A stretch of 64,000 bases of DNA. Source: Sinorhizobium terangae (GTDB lineage: Bacteria; Pseudomonadota; Alphaproteobacteria; Rhizobiales; Rhizobiaceae). Positions 48,417 to 56,961 of this stretch are shown one piece after another. The stretch is from contig NZ_CP121659.1 of NCBI RefSeq assembly GCF_029714365.1, positions 3,020,501 to 3,084,500 of the forward strand. The letters run 5' to 3'. The notes beneath the pieces were generated by a model. It had not been told where the DNA came from and did not search any database. It saw only the letters and a program-made list of their open reading frames with translations. Both the position numbers and the translations under genes were made by a program. The stretch's first letter is position 1. The number at the start of each line of letters is the position of its first letter.

Positions 48417-49061
48417 ATGAAAACTAAATGCCTCGTCATGGCCGGCCTTGCCACGCTCCTCGCGCCCGCCCTGGCTGTCGCGCATCCGCACATTTTCGCC
48501 GAAGCGCGGCTGGAGATCGTTTCCGACGACAAGGGCGAGATCGGTGAATTGCGCAATGTCTGGCGCTTCGACGAGCTGTTTTCCGCAAGTGTCGTGCTCG
48601 ACTTCGACAAGAACTCGAACGCGACCCTCGACCCGGACGAACTCAAGGAGGTTGGCCAAACGGTTCTCGAGTCCCTTTCGGAATACAATTACTACACGAC
48701 GATCTTCGACAACGGCAAATCGGTGAAGGTGTCGAAGCCGGACAGCATTACCGTCGACTACAAGGATAACCAGCTCCTGATGATGTTTGCGGTCAAGCCG
48801 GCCGAAGCGATGCCGCTCAAGGGCAAGCTCTCCTTCGGCGTCTACGACCCGACCATGTACACCGCGATGGACTTCCCGACCGACGACGATCTCACGGTCG
48901 TCGGCGAAAAGATCGAGGCTTGCGAGCATCAGGTGGTCAGGCCGGATCCCGACGAAGTGCTCGCCGAAAACAAGGACACGCTGACCGACGCCTTCTGGAA
49001 CGACCCGACGGGCACCGACATGTCGAAGCTTTTTGCAACCAGGATCGAGGTCAAATGCTGA
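48417..49061 (+). CDS. DUF1007 family periplasmic protein
   Basis: 214 residues. A signal peptide (MKTKCLVMAGLATLLAPALA, cleavage near AVAHPH) precedes the DUF1007 domain, starting with the conserved HPHIFAEARLEIV, where the two histidines may bind metal. The gene typically pairs with NicO-family nickel/cobalt exporters, and here it overlaps the next gene by 7 bp. An in-frame ATG at 48315 overlaps the lysR stop and is not supported. A periplasmic metal-handling partner role is inferred. Confidence 0.9.
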   Translation: MKTKCLVMAGLATLLAPALAVAHPHIFAEARLEIVSDDKGEIGELRNVWRFDELFSASVVLDFDKNSNATLDPDELKEVGQTVLESLSEYNYYTTIFDNGKSVKVSKPDSITVDYKDNQLLMMFAVKPAEAMPLKGKLSFGVYDPTMYTAMDFPTDDDLTVVGEKIEACEHQVVRPDPDEVLAENKDTLTDAFWNDPTGTDMSKLFATRIEVKC

Positions 49062-50086
49062 ACGCACGCAAGATTGGCGGACCGCTGATGGCCGCGCTCT
49101 TCCTGGCGGCCCTTTCCGCAACAGCGGCCGCGGCGCAATCGCCCCTCGGCATCGGCACCGCCGAACCGTCGGTCCAGACAACGGGTTTCCTCGGCAGCTT
49201 CTTTGCCTGGGTCAACATGGAGCAACAGAGCTTCTACCGGCTGCTCACAGGCACGCTCAAGGGCATGCGCGAGAACCCGTGGCAACTCTGGTCGCTGATC
49301 GGCCTCTCCTTCGCCTATGGCGTCTTCCATGCGGCGGGTCCCGGGCATGGCAAGGCGGTGATTTCCTCCTACATGATCGCCAACGAGACGGAACTTCGCC
49401 GCGGCGTCGTCCTCTCCTTTCTCTCCTCGATCCTGCAGGGCGTGGTGGCGATCCTCCTCATCGGCGCCGTCTATCTCCTGTTGCGGGGCTCGTCGATCAG
49501 CATGACGGATGCCACCCGCTCGCTTGAGATCGCAAGTTACGCGCTGATCGCGGCGTTCGGAGGTTGGCTGGTCTTTCGCAAGCTGCGTTCGATGACGCGG
49601 CCCGCTCTTGCTGCAGCCAGCGACGCGCAGGCGGAGCACGGCCATCACCACGATCACCATGACCATGGCGATCATCACCACCATCATCACGCACACGCTG
49701 CCGGCGAGGTCTGCGCGACCTGCGGCCACGCGCATGCGCCGGACCCGACCATGCTGAAGGGTGATCGTTTTGCGCTGAGCGAAGCCTGGTCGGCGATCGT
49801 CGCGGTCGGCCTGCGTCCCTGCTCCGGCGCCTTGATCGTGCTCTCCTTCGCGCTTTTGAACGGGCTCTATCTCGGTGGCGTTCTCTCGGTCTTCGCCATG
49901 TCGATCGGCACGGCCATTACCGTCTCTATCCTCGCGACCATGGCCGTCACCGCCAAGAGCTTCGCGCTCCGCTACGCCTCGAGCGGTTCGGCCGCGGCAC
50001 GCATTTCCAACGGCATCGAGATCGCCGGCGCCGCGATGGTGCTGGTGCTTGGACTTGTGCTGCTGGGCGCTGCGCTTCAGGGATAG
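49055..50086 (+). CDS. NicO-family nickel/cobalt efflux permease with His-rich loop
   Basis: 343 residues. Signal-like first helix, then about six membrane helices. FHAAGPGHGKAVISSYM is the family's His-containing metal motif, and VGLRPCSGALIVLSFALLNG is the second half-motif. Between them a cytoplasmic or periplasmic loop (about residues 193-228) is packed with His and Asp plus a CATCGHAH pair of cysteines, probably for metal capture. It is translationally coupled to DUF1007. Metal efflux (Ni or Co) is the likely role. Confidence 0.92.
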   Translation: MLNARKIGGPLMAALFLAALSATAAAAQSPLGIGTAEPSVQTTGFLGSFFAWVNMEQQSFYRLLTGTLKGMRENPWQLWSLIGLSFAYGVFHAAGPGHGKAVISSYMIANETELRRGVVLSFLSSILQGVVAILLIGAVYLLLRGSSISMTDATRSLEIASYALIAAFGGWLVFRKLRSMTRPALAAASDAQAEHGHHHDHHDHGDHHHHHHAHAAGEVCATCGHAHAPDPTMLKGDRFALSEAWSAIVAVGLRPCSGALIVLSFALLNGLYLGGVLSVFAMSIGTAITVSILATMAVTAKSFALRYASSGSAAARISNGIEIAGAAMVLVLGLVLLGAALQG

Positions 50087-50117
50087 AGCGAGTCCAAGAC
50101 TTGCCCAACTGCCAAGA

Positions 50118-50150
50118 CTACAGCGCCGCGCGTCCAGCTAGACGCGCGTA
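50118..50150. repeat. Half-length CAGCGCCGCGCG repeat
   Basis: Only the first hairpin of the family (CTACAGCGCCGCGCGTCC..AGACGCGCG). It lies between the NicO and small membrane-protein genes, which are convergent. Confidence 0.55.
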
Positions 50151-50154
50151 GTTG

Positions 50155-50370
50155 CTACTCCCCGCGCCGGCGCTGATGGCGGGCGCGGAGCCAGAAAATC
50201 AGGAAGAAGCCGAGGACGAAGAGAGCGCCAAAGGCAGCCGCAAGCCATGGCGAAATATCGCCCAGCCAAAGCATGATCGACGGCAGGGCGAAGAAGCCAA
50301 CGGCGACGACGGCAAGAATGACCGCCGCCGCGATTGCGGCGGATCTTTCCTTTTTCTCAGGCGGTTTCAA
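50155..50370 (-). CDS. Small membrane protein, unknown function
   Basis: 71 residues with two hydrophobic segments (AAIAAAVILAVVAVGFFAL and LAAAFGALFVLGFFLIFWL), basic ends (MKPPEKKERS.., RARHQRRRGE) and no enzyme motif. It overlaps the acetyltransferase stop by 4 bp, so it is coupled to that gene. I do not recognise a family. Confidence 0.75.
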   Translation of the reverse strand: MKPPEKKERSAAIAAAVILAVVAVGFFALPSIMLWLGDISPWLAAAFGALFVLGFFLIFWLRARHQRRRGE

Positions 50371-51065
50371 GCTCGCTCCTTTGCCACTAGATCTGCGCGA
50401 ATAGCCTCGAGGCGCCGCTTCTGCCGGCCGTCACCGTCGAAGTTCTCGGGCAACAGCCAGGCTTCGAATGCGGCCTTGATGAGCGGCCATTCGCCGTCAA
50501 TGATCGAGAACCAGGCGGTGTCGCGGTTAGCGTGCTTCGAAATCATGTGCTGGCGGAAAATGCCTTCGAAGGTAAACCCGAGGCGCGCCGCCGTGGCGCG
50601 GCTCGGCTCGTTCTCGCTGTGGCATTTCCATTCGTAGCGGCGATAGCCCAGGTCCTCGAAAACATGCCTGGCCATCAGATAGTGCGCCTCCGTCGATAGC
50701 GGCGAACGCGCCATGGCCGGCCCGTGAGCCACACCGCCGACTTCCACGACGCCATTGGCCGGGTCCGCCCGCATGTAATTTGCCATGCCGACAACCTTGC
50801 CGGTCGCCTTGTCGCGAAAGACCTCTGTGATCCAACCGGACTTTTCCTGGACCGCGCTCAGCCAAGCGTCGAAATCTTCGACGCCGGAAAAATCGTCCTG
50901 GGTGAAATATTTCAGGAGCGGGTTGATCGCCATGCCGCCGAAGGCGTCGTGCCAGAGCGCTTCGAGATGTGCCGCCCGATCATAGGGCTCCAGCCTGACA
51001 TATCGCCCCTCGATAAGAACCGGCTGCGGCGCCGGACATCCCTTCCAATTGGCAAGATCACGCAT
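50367..51065 (-). CDS. GNAT-family acetyltransferase, RimJ/RimL type
   Basis: 232 residues. It begins with a typical RimJ/RimL start (VLIEGRYVRLEPYDRAAHLEAL) and ends with the acetyl-CoA region (YLMARHVFEDLGYRRYEWKCHSENEPSRATAARLGF). The family modifies ribosomal proteins, antibiotics or small molecules. ATG 51065 sits behind GGGAG at good spacing; ATG 51086 also has a possible site. The small membrane-protein gene follows with a 4-bp overlap. Confidence 0.9.
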   Translation of the reverse strand: MRDLANWKGCPAPQPVLIEGRYVRLEPYDRAAHLEALWHDAFGGMAINPLLKYFTQDDFSGVEDFDAWLSAVQEKSGWITEVFRDKATGKVVGMANYMRADPANGVVEVGGVAHGPAMARSPLSTEAHYLMARHVFEDLGYRRYEWKCHSENEPSRATAARLGFTFEGIFRQHMISKHANRDTAWFSIIDGEWPLIKAAFEAWLLPENFDGDGRQKRRLEAIRADLVAKERA

Positions 51066-51165
51066 CGATTGCTCCCGCGTTTTCATTTGCCCTTCGCAAT
51101 AGGACAGACGCCTGGCCGTTACAAATTCAAACTGGTGATGGACCCATGCAGCGGAACGAATAAGG

Positions 51166-51187
51166 GGGGAGCGAACTCCCGCTCCCC
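51166..51187 (-). terminator. Hairpin after the DUF533 gene
   Basis: GGGGAGCG/CGCTCCCC stem with a 6-nt loop, followed on the minus strand by CCTTATTCGTT. It lies 26 bp after the DUF533 stop. The T content is modest. Confidence 0.55.
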
Positions 51188-51213
51188 AGTGTTCTCAGTC
51201 ACGCGCCGCCGGA

Positions 51214-51918
51214 TCAGGCGGGGACCTTGGCCCCCGAAACGGTTGCCTCGATGTGATCGACGAGCGCATCGGGAAGCCCGAGACGGCCGGCGAGCAGATC
51301 GAGATAGCCGCGTTCCGCCCGGCTCTCCGGCTCGATCGCGAGGCGCGATGCGGTGTAGATCTCCACGCGCTGCTCCTCCGTCGTGGCGGCGGCAACGATC
51401 GCATCTAGATCAACCGGATTGGCGAGTTCCGCCTCGAGGAAGGCGGCCGCATCGGCGGAGAGTCCGGAAACCGACAGCTTGTCCATGATGCGGCCGCGCT
51501 CGGCCTCGTCGATATGGCCGTCGGCACGCGAGGCGGCGATCATGGCACGCACCAGGATCAGGGCAAAATCGTTGCTCACGGCTCCCGGCGCCGTGAAGCC
51601 GGAGTCGGACGGCGGCGGCAGGAGCTCCGGTGTCGACCGTGCAGCCGGTTCGGCGGCCGGCGCCTGGCCGGCCTGATAGTTCTTGTAGGCCTGATAGCCA
51701 AGCCCGGCGATCGCCGCGAGACCGCCCAGCACCGCAGCATTGCCTGCGAGCTGACGACCGGATTTCGTGCCGAGGAGGACAGCAGCGATCGCGCCGGTCG
51801 CAAGCGGATTATCCCTGGCGAGCTTAGTCACTTGGTCCGCGCGATCGCGCACCGTGCCGCCGGCGCCCGGCACCTGCGAACCCAAAAACTGATCCAGCAA
51901 CTTCTTCGCGTCGAACAT
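51214..51918 (-). CDS. DUF533 / TerB-like family protein
   Basis: 234 residues. An N-terminal amphipathic segment (MFDAKKLLDQFLG), a glycine/alanine-rich hydrophobic stretch (about 43-75) and a proline-rich linker lead to a helical TerB-like domain (ALILVRAMIAASRADGHIDEAERGRIMDKL), which has an acidic metal-binding look. E. coli YebE is a relative of unknown function. The ATG follows GAGGAG. No partner is evident in the neighbourhood. Confidence 0.88.
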   Translation of the reverse strand: MFDAKKLLDQFLGSQVPGAGGTVRDRADQVTKLARDNPLATGAIAAVLLGTKSGRQLAGNAAVLGGLAAIAGLGYQAYKNYQAGQAPAAEPAARSTPELLPPPSDSGFTAPGAVSNDFALILVRAMIAASRADGHIDEAERGRIMDKLSVSGLSADAAAFLEAELANPVDLDAIVAAATTEEQRVEIYTASRLAIEPESRAERGYLDLLAGRLGLPDALVDHIEATVSGAKVPA

Positions 51919-52079
51919 GGCTTCGCTCCTCTTCGGTTATCCCGCGACGGCAAAGCAAGAAAGCGCTCTCCCGCACCCGCGTCGTTGTCGGCGGATTGAG
52001 ACATAGGAACGTGGCGAGGAAAATACAAATTGACGTTGAAGATGAACAAGCCGGGCAAACGCCCGGCTGGCGCACACCC

Positions 52080-52180
52080 ACTGCATGTTTCCTTAAATCG
52101 CACCCGATTCAAGGAACATCCAGCAATTCAAAGTGCTACAGCGTCCTTTGCGCGTCTGGTAAGGACGCGCCGCGCTGTAG
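52080..52180. repeat. Two-hairpin CATGTTTCC / CAGCGTCCTTTGCGCG repeat, reverse orientation
   Basis: Full-length member, inverted relative to 38992-39095: CTGCATGTTTCCTTAAATCG..CGATTCAAGGAACATCCAG, then AATTCAAAGTG, then CTACAGCGTCC..GGACGCGCCGCGCTGTAG. It sits between the DUF533 start and the eda stop. Confidence 0.8.
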
Positions 52181-52193
52181 GTGACCCGCAAAT

Positions 52194-52832
52194 TCACCCC
52201 TTGAGGGCATAGGCTTCAGCGGCAAGCTTGGTGATGCCGGCCCAATCGCCTTTCGCCACCAATTCCTTCGGCGCCACCCAGGAACCGCCGACGCAGACGA
52301 CGTTCGGCAGCGAAAGATAATCGCGGGCGTTGCCAAGCGAGATGCCGCCGGTCGGGCAGAACAAGGTGCCGGCAAGCGGCGAGGACAGCGACTTCAGATA
52401 GGCGGCACCTCCGGCCTGCTCGGCCGGGAAGAACTTCATCACCTGATAGCCCTCCTCGCGCAGCCCCATGACCTCGCTCGCCGTCGCCGCCCCTGGCAAG
52501 AGCGGCACTTCGTGATCATTGGCAACATCGATCAGCTCCTGGGTCGTGCCGGGACTGACGATGAACTGCGATCCCGCCTCCACGGCCTGTTCGAACTGTG
52601 CGGCATCGAGAATCGTGCCCGCACCGGCGACGGCACCCTCGACCTCGGCGGCGACCGCGCGGATCGCATCCAGCGCCGCCTGCGTGCGCAGCGTGATCTC
52701 GATCGCCTTGAGGCCGCCGGCGACAAGTGCACGCGCCAAAGGCACGGCGGTTGCGGCATCGTCGATGACCAGGACCGGGACCACCGGTTGCAGCTTGAGG
52801 ATGGAGAGAAGCTTGTCGGTTTTCGCGCTCAT
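52194..52832 (-). CDS. eda: KDPG/KHG aldolase (2-dehydro-3-deoxy-phosphogluconate aldolase)
   Basis: 212 residues, class I aldolase of the Entner-Doudoroff route, cleaving KDPG to pyruvate and glyceraldehyde 3-phosphate. The Schiff-base lysine is in YQVMKFFPAEQAGG, the conserved Glu in AIEITLRTQAAL, and FCPTGGISLGNARDYL binds phosphate. ATG 52832 follows AAAGGGTGACC; a GTG three codons upstream lacks good spacing. It stands alone without edd. Confidence 0.95.
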   Translation of the reverse strand: MSAKTDKLLSILKLQPVVPVLVIDDAATAVPLARALVAGGLKAIEITLRTQAALDAIRAVAAEVEGAVAGAGTILDAAQFEQAVEAGSQFIVSPGTTQELIDVANDHEVPLLPGAATASEVMGLREEGYQVMKFFPAEQAGGAAYLKSLSSPLAGTLFCPTGGISLGNARDYLSLPNVVCVGGSWVAPKELVAKGDWAGITKLAAEAYALKG

Positions 52833-53033
52833 GCCGGTCACCCTTTAAAACGATTGAATGTTGCGTTTCGCATACTCCCCCCGGCCGTTCTTGTCGAGAC
52901 CGAAGGTCGTGAACACACCCTCGCCATATAGTAGCGGAAAATAAAATGTCATCGACCACAGCAAGATGGCTTGAGCCTTGGCAATAAAGCGATAATTTAT
53001 CCGCGGTCCACCTCTCGATATGGCGGGAAATCC

Positions 53034-53507
53034 ATGGCGAAGGAGATAGAACGCAAGTTCCTGGTCGCGTCCAGCGGTTGGAAGGAACATGCGGACAAGG
53101 GCATAAAACTCCAGCAGGCCTACGTCGTCACCATGGAAGACCGCTCCGTGCGCGTGCGAATCCATGGCAGCAAATGGGCCCGGCTGACCATCAAGATCGG
53201 CAAGTCGGCGCTGGTTCGGAACGAATACGAATACGATCTGCCCATGGATGACGCCCGCGAACTGCTGACCCAGGCGGTCGGCATCGTCATCGAGAAGCGG
53301 CGCTACCGCGTGCCGCACAAGGGTTTCACCTGGGAAATCGACGTCTACGAAGGGGCGCTCCAAGGCCTCGTCGTTGCCGAGGTCGAGATGAAGCGCGAAA
53401 CGGATCTGCCCGCGCTGCCGCCATGGCTGGGGCGCGAGATTACGGGAGACCGCCGCTATTCCAACCAGGCGCTTGCCACAGAGGGGCTGCTGGAAGCGCA
53501 ATCATGA
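53034..53507 (+). CDS. CYTH-domain triphosphatase-like protein
   Basis: 157 residues, CYTH (CyaB, thiamine triphosphatase) tunnel fold. The ExExK motif is E4-I-E6-R-K8 at the N-terminus (KEIERKFLV). RVRIHGSKWARLTIKIGK, EYEYDLP and VIEKRRYRVPH supply the basic and acidic lining. Bacterial members hydrolyse inorganic triphosphate or other triphosphates. It overlaps the CHAD gene by 4 bp, a common pairing linked to polyphosphate. ATG 53034 is used rather than the in-frame 52971. Confidence 0.92.
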   Translation: MAKEIERKFLVASSGWKEHADKGIKLQQAYVVTMEDRSVRVRIHGSKWARLTIKIGKSALVRNEYEYDLPMDDARELLTQAVGIVIEKRRYRVPHKGFTWEIDVYEGALQGLVVAEVEMKRETDLPALPPWLGREITGDRRYSNQALATEGLLEAQS

Positions 53508-54412
53508 GTTATGCGTTCAATCCTGGCCGCCCCTTCACCGAGGACTTTCGGGCCGTTGGGGCCGAGCAGATTGAGCGGGCGGTGGCGGTGCTCGAGCACC
53601 AGCCGCAAGGCGTTCACGAGGCAATTCACGACGCCCGCAAGAACTTCAAGCGCCTGCGCTCACTCTACCGTCTGGTCGCTTGCGACGCGCCACTTTTCCA
53701 GAGACAGGAAAACGCCCGCATACGCGCCATGGGGCGGAATCTTTCGACCGTGCGAGATGCCGCCGCACTCGTGGAGAACATCAATTATCTGCGCGGGCAG
53801 ACGAATAGCGACGAACAGGCTGCGGCCCTCGACCGGATCTACACCATTCTGGCGGAGCGCCGCGACCGGATTGCCGAGACCGAGGCGGACATAGAGGGCA
53901 AGATTGCCGCGACGATTGCCAACTGCGAGGAGGCGCTTGCTGCCCTCGCACAGGTTTCCTTCGATGACGGCAAACGAAAATCCGTCGCCCGACTGAAGAA
54001 GGGCTGGAAGCGCACGCTGAAGCGCGCCTCGCGCGCGAGAGCAGCCTGCGAAGCGGACACCGATGCCGCGCTTTTCCACGAGCTGCGCAAGCGAACTCAG
54101 GACTACCGCTTGCAACTGGCACTGATGCGGGCCGCCTGGCCGTCGGCACTGGAGGCAAAGAGGGCAGAAGCCAAGGCGCTCGTCGACGTGCTCGGGCATC
54201 TGAACGACCTCGCCACGTTGACATCGCTCATCAACGAGGAACCGGGACTTGCCGGCAGCAGCCAAAACCAGGCGCACCTCATTTCCGCGGTCATCACGCG
54301 GGAAGAGGCGCTGAGGGCGGAGGCACGGCAAGGGGCGGCGGCTGTCTTCCAAGATAAGCCGAAGAACGAAAGCCGGACAATTGCGCTGCTCTGGCGTGAA
54401 GCCGGGCAGTAG
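53504..54412 (+). CDS. CHAD-domain protein
   Basis: 302 residues, mostly helical, with the conserved histidines of the CHAD domain (VHEAIHDARKNFKRLRSLYRL, FHELRKRTQDYRLQLALM) and many arginines and lysines. CHAD domains bind polyphosphate granules, and the histidines may also chelate metal. It is translated together with the upstream CYTH gene. The trhO gene follows after 96 bp. Confidence 0.93.
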   Translation: MSYAFNPGRPFTEDFRAVGAEQIERAVAVLEHQPQGVHEAIHDARKNFKRLRSLYRLVACDAPLFQRQENARIRAMGRNLSTVRDAAALVENINYLRGQTNSDEQAAALDRIYTILAERRDRIAETEADIEGKIAATIANCEEALAALAQVSFDDGKRKSVARLKKGWKRTLKRASRARAACEADTDAALFHELRKRTQDYRLQLALMRAAWPSALEAKRAEAKALVDVLGHLNDLATLTSLINEEPGLAGSSQNQAHLISAVITREEALRAEARQGAAAVFQDKPKNESRTIALLWREAGQ

Positions 54413-54508
54413 AGCCGGCGGGGATCGTTATTCCGCGTCGCCAGCCGGACAATTCGGTGCGGGCCTCCGCGATTGCGCTTGACGCCTGAAAGCTGTATTG
54501 GCGAGCCC

Positions 54509-55453
54509 ATGACCGACATATCCACGAACCCGCGCCCGGAGACACAAGGCCAGTTTCTGGTGGCCGCGCTTTACCATTTCGTTTCCTTCCCGCGCTTCGC
54601 CGATTTCCGCGAACCGTTGCAGGCGGTCTGCGACGCCAATGGCGTGAAGGGCACGCTGCTCGTCGCGCATGAGGGCATCAACGGTACGATTGCCGGCTCC
54701 GACGAGGGCATTGCCGCAGTGCTCGCCTATCTGCGCGCCCAGCCGGAATTGAACCGCCTTGAACACAAGGAAAGCCGCGCATCGGCGATGCCCTTCCTGC
54801 GGATGAAGGTGCGGCTCAAGAAAGAGATCGTCACCATGGGCGTCGAAAACATCGACCCCAACAAAGTGGTCGGCACCTATATCGAGCCGAAGGATTGGAA
54901 CGCGCTGATCTCAGATCCGGAAACGCTGGTGATTGACACGCGCAACGACTACGAGACGGCGATCGGCCTTTTCCGCGGCGCCGTCGATCCGAAAACCAAG
55001 ACCTTCCGCGAGTTTCCGGATTGGGTGCGCAACAACACCGGCCTGCACAACAAACCGAAGATCGCGATGTACTGCACCGGCGGCATCCGTTGCGAGAAGG
55101 CGACGGCCTTCATGAAGGAGCAGGGCTTCGAAGAGGTCTACCACCTGAAAGGCGGCATCCTCAAATATCTCGAGGAGATCCCCGAGGAGCAGAGCCTCTG
55201 GGACGGTGCCTGCTTCGTTTTCGACGAGCGCGTTTCCGTGACCCACGGCCTCGCAGAAGGCGAGCACACGCTCTGCCACGCCTGCCGCCAGCCCCTGACG
55301 CCGGAAGACCTGTTGTCTCCCCTTCACGAGGAGGGCGTCTCCTGCATCCATTGTCATGAGATCCGCACCGACGAGGACCGCGAGCGCTATCGCGAGCGGC
55401 AGAAGCAGATCGCGCTGGCGAAAAAGCGCGGCGAGCGGCATCTCGGAAGCTGA
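54509..55453 (+). CDS. trhO: tRNA uridine(34) hydroxylase, rhodanese family
   Basis: 314 residues of the YceA/TrhO family, which uses oxygen to make 5-hydroxyuridine at position 34 of tRNA. An N-terminal acylphosphatase-like domain ([18 protein letters not shown]) precedes the rhodanese domain with catalytic Cys189 in [14 protein letters not shown]-terminal zinc-type segment ([24 protein letters not shown]) follows. ATG 54509 is the family start; the upstream in-frame ATG at 54473 is weaker. Confidence 0.95.
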   Translation: MTDISTNPRPETQGQFLVAALYHFVSFPRFADFREPLQAVCDANGVKGTLLVAHEGINGTIAGSDEGIAAVLAYLRAQPELNRLEHKESRASAMPFLRMKVRLKKEIVTMGVENIDPNKVVGTYIEPKDWNALISDPETLVIDTRNDYETAIGLFRGAVDPKTKTFREFPDWVRNNTGLHNKPKIAMYCTGGIRCEKATAFMKEQGFEEVYHLKGGILKYLEEIPEEQSLWDGACFVFDERVSVTHGLAEGEHTLCHACRQPLTPEDLLSPLHEEGVSCIHCHEIRTDEDRERYRERQKQIALAKKRGERHLGS

Positions 55454-55532
55454 GGCGGCGGCAAAAGGCAGGAACGCAGGTGTAGATACCCCCCTTCTGC
55501 CCTGCCGCTCAGCAATCACTCCTCGCGCCAAA

Positions 55533-55931
55533 TCATTCCGGCAGCGTCTCGTACTCGTCCACGCGAACGGCGGACCGATCCCAATCCGGTCGACTGCGGG
55601 TGAAGACCGCGTTGGTGGGCTCAAACAGTGACATATCGTCGAGCGTGCCGGCATAGACCGTCCAACGGTCGGCACCGGACGAGAAGATCTGGCTGCCGCA
55701 GGTGGGGCAGAAGTGGCGGATCGTCACATTGCCGTTTTCGGCGAGCTTCTCGTAGGCCCTGAGCTCGCCGGTGACCTCGACGTCGGCGCGCGAGAAGATC
55801 ATATAGCAGCAGTGTCCGGTACCCGTGGCCCGTTGGCAGTCGCGGCAATGGCAGAAGCCGGAGTAGATCGGCGAGCCCTTGGCTTCGTACCGTACCGCGC
55901 CGCAGAGGCACCCACCCTTCATCGCGCTCAT
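55533..55931 (-). CDS. GFA-family (CENP-V/GFA domain) zinc protein
   Basis: 132 residues with the zinc-binding Cys set: GCLCGAVRYEA, GFCHCRDCQRATGTG and CPTCGSQIF. The founding member was described as glutathione-dependent formaldehyde-activating enzyme, but this broad family has other, mostly unknown roles. It is preceded by ATG 55931 and followed by trhO in convergent orientation. A link to formaldehyde is not proven here. Confidence 0.9.
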   Translation of the reverse strand: MSAMKGGCLCGAVRYEAKGSPIYSGFCHCRDCQRATGTGHCCYMIFSRADVEVTGELRAYEKLAENGNVTIRHFCPTCGSQIFSSGADRWTVYAGTLDDMSLFEPTNAVFTRSRPDWDRSAVRVDEYETLPE

Positions 55932-55953
55932 GGCATGTCCCCCTCAAACTGCC

Positions 55954-56059
55954 TACTGCATGCTTCCTGAAATCGGAGCCGATTTCAGGGCAAAAACATG
56001 CAACAATTCAAAGTGCTACCGCATCCTTGGTGCGCCTGAAAAGACGCATGGCGGTGCAG
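55954..56059. repeat. Two-hairpin CATGCTTCC / CGCATCCTTGGTGCG repeat, diverged
   Basis: Same family and orientation as 52080-52180, with a diverged second hairpin (CTACCGCATCC..GACGCATGGCGGTGCAG). It separates the GFA gene from the metNIQ terminator. Confidence 0.7.
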
Positions 56060-56084
56060 AGGATAGCGAAGCGGCTCGCGTGGT

Positions 56085-56120
56085 CAAAGAAAAACCGCGC
56101 GCCATGTTGCGGCGCGCGGT
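56085..56120 (-). terminator. Rho-independent terminator of metNIQ
   Basis: Perfect 10-bp stem ACCGCGCGCC/GGCGCGCGGT with a 7-nt loop. On the minus strand it is followed directly by TTTTCTTTG. It lies 26 bp after the metQ stop. Confidence 0.92.
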
Positions 56121-56145
56121 CCATATCGGCGTTCAGCGGACAGGC

Positions 56146-56922
56146 TTACCAGCTCGGGATCAGCGCACCCTTGAAAGTATCGACGATGAAGGCTTTGACG
56201 CTGTCGTCGTGATAGGATTCGACGAGCGTCTTCACCCAGGGTGCATCCTTATCCGCGGCGCGCACCGCAATGACGTTGGCATAAGGAGACTTCTCGCTTT
56301 CGATGGCGATGGCGTCCTCCTTCGGATGAAGGTCAGCCTCGAGCGCGTAGTTGGTATTGATCACGGCCGCGTCGACATCGGCGAGCGAGCGCGGGAGCTG
56401 GGCCGCATCGAGCTCGGCGAACTGGATGTTCTTCGGATTTTCCGTCACGTCGGCCGGGGTGGCCTTCAGGCCGACATCCGGATTGACCTTGATGAGGCCC
56501 TTCGACGCGAGAACCAGGAGCGCGCGGCCGCCATTGGTCGGATCGTTCGGGATTGCGATCGTCGCTCCATCCGCCAGCTCATCGAGGCTCTTTACCTTGT
56601 TCGAATAGACGCCCATCGGCGTGGTGATGGTCAGGCCCACGCTGACGATATCGTAGCCCCGATCGGCGATCTGGTTGTCGAGATAGGGCTGATGCTGGAA
56701 GGAATTGGCGTTGAGTTCGCCATCGGCGAGTGCCTGGTTCGGAACCACATAGTCGGAGAATTCGAGGATCTCGATGTCGAGGCCCTTGGGAGCGGCGACT
56801 TCCTTCACTTTCTCCATGATCTGAGCATGCTCGCCCGGGGTGACGCCGACCTTGATGGTCTCCGCAAGCGCGGTGCCGGCCGCAAGGGCGGCGAAGGCCG
56901 CGGCTAGAATGAGCTTTTTCAT
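56146..56922 (-). CDS. metQ: Methionine ABC transporter, substrate-binding protein
   Basis: 258 residues of the NlpA/MetQ family. Signal peptide MKKLILAAAFAALAAGTALA, then ETIKVGVTPGEHAQIMEKV. The binding-protein core has DGELNANSFQHQPYLDNQ. There is no lipobox cysteine, so the protein is probably soluble in the periplasm, unlike the E. coli lipoprotein. It is the last gene of metNIQ and lies 39 bp after metI. Confidence 0.95.
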   Translation of the reverse strand: MKKLILAAAFAALAAGTALAETIKVGVTPGEHAQIMEKVKEVAAPKGLDIEILEFSDYVVPNQALADGELNANSFQHQPYLDNQIADRGYDIVSVGLTITTPMGVYSNKVKSLDELADGATIAIPNDPTNGGRALLVLASKGLIKVNPDVGLKATPADVTENPKNIQFAELDAAQLPRSLADVDAAVINTNYALEADLHPKEDAIAIESEKSPYANVIAVRAADKDAPWVKTLVESYHDDSVKAFIVDTFKGALIPSW

Positions 56923-56961
56923 GGAAGTCTCCTTGTTGCTGTTTGATGTCTTGGGAGAGGA

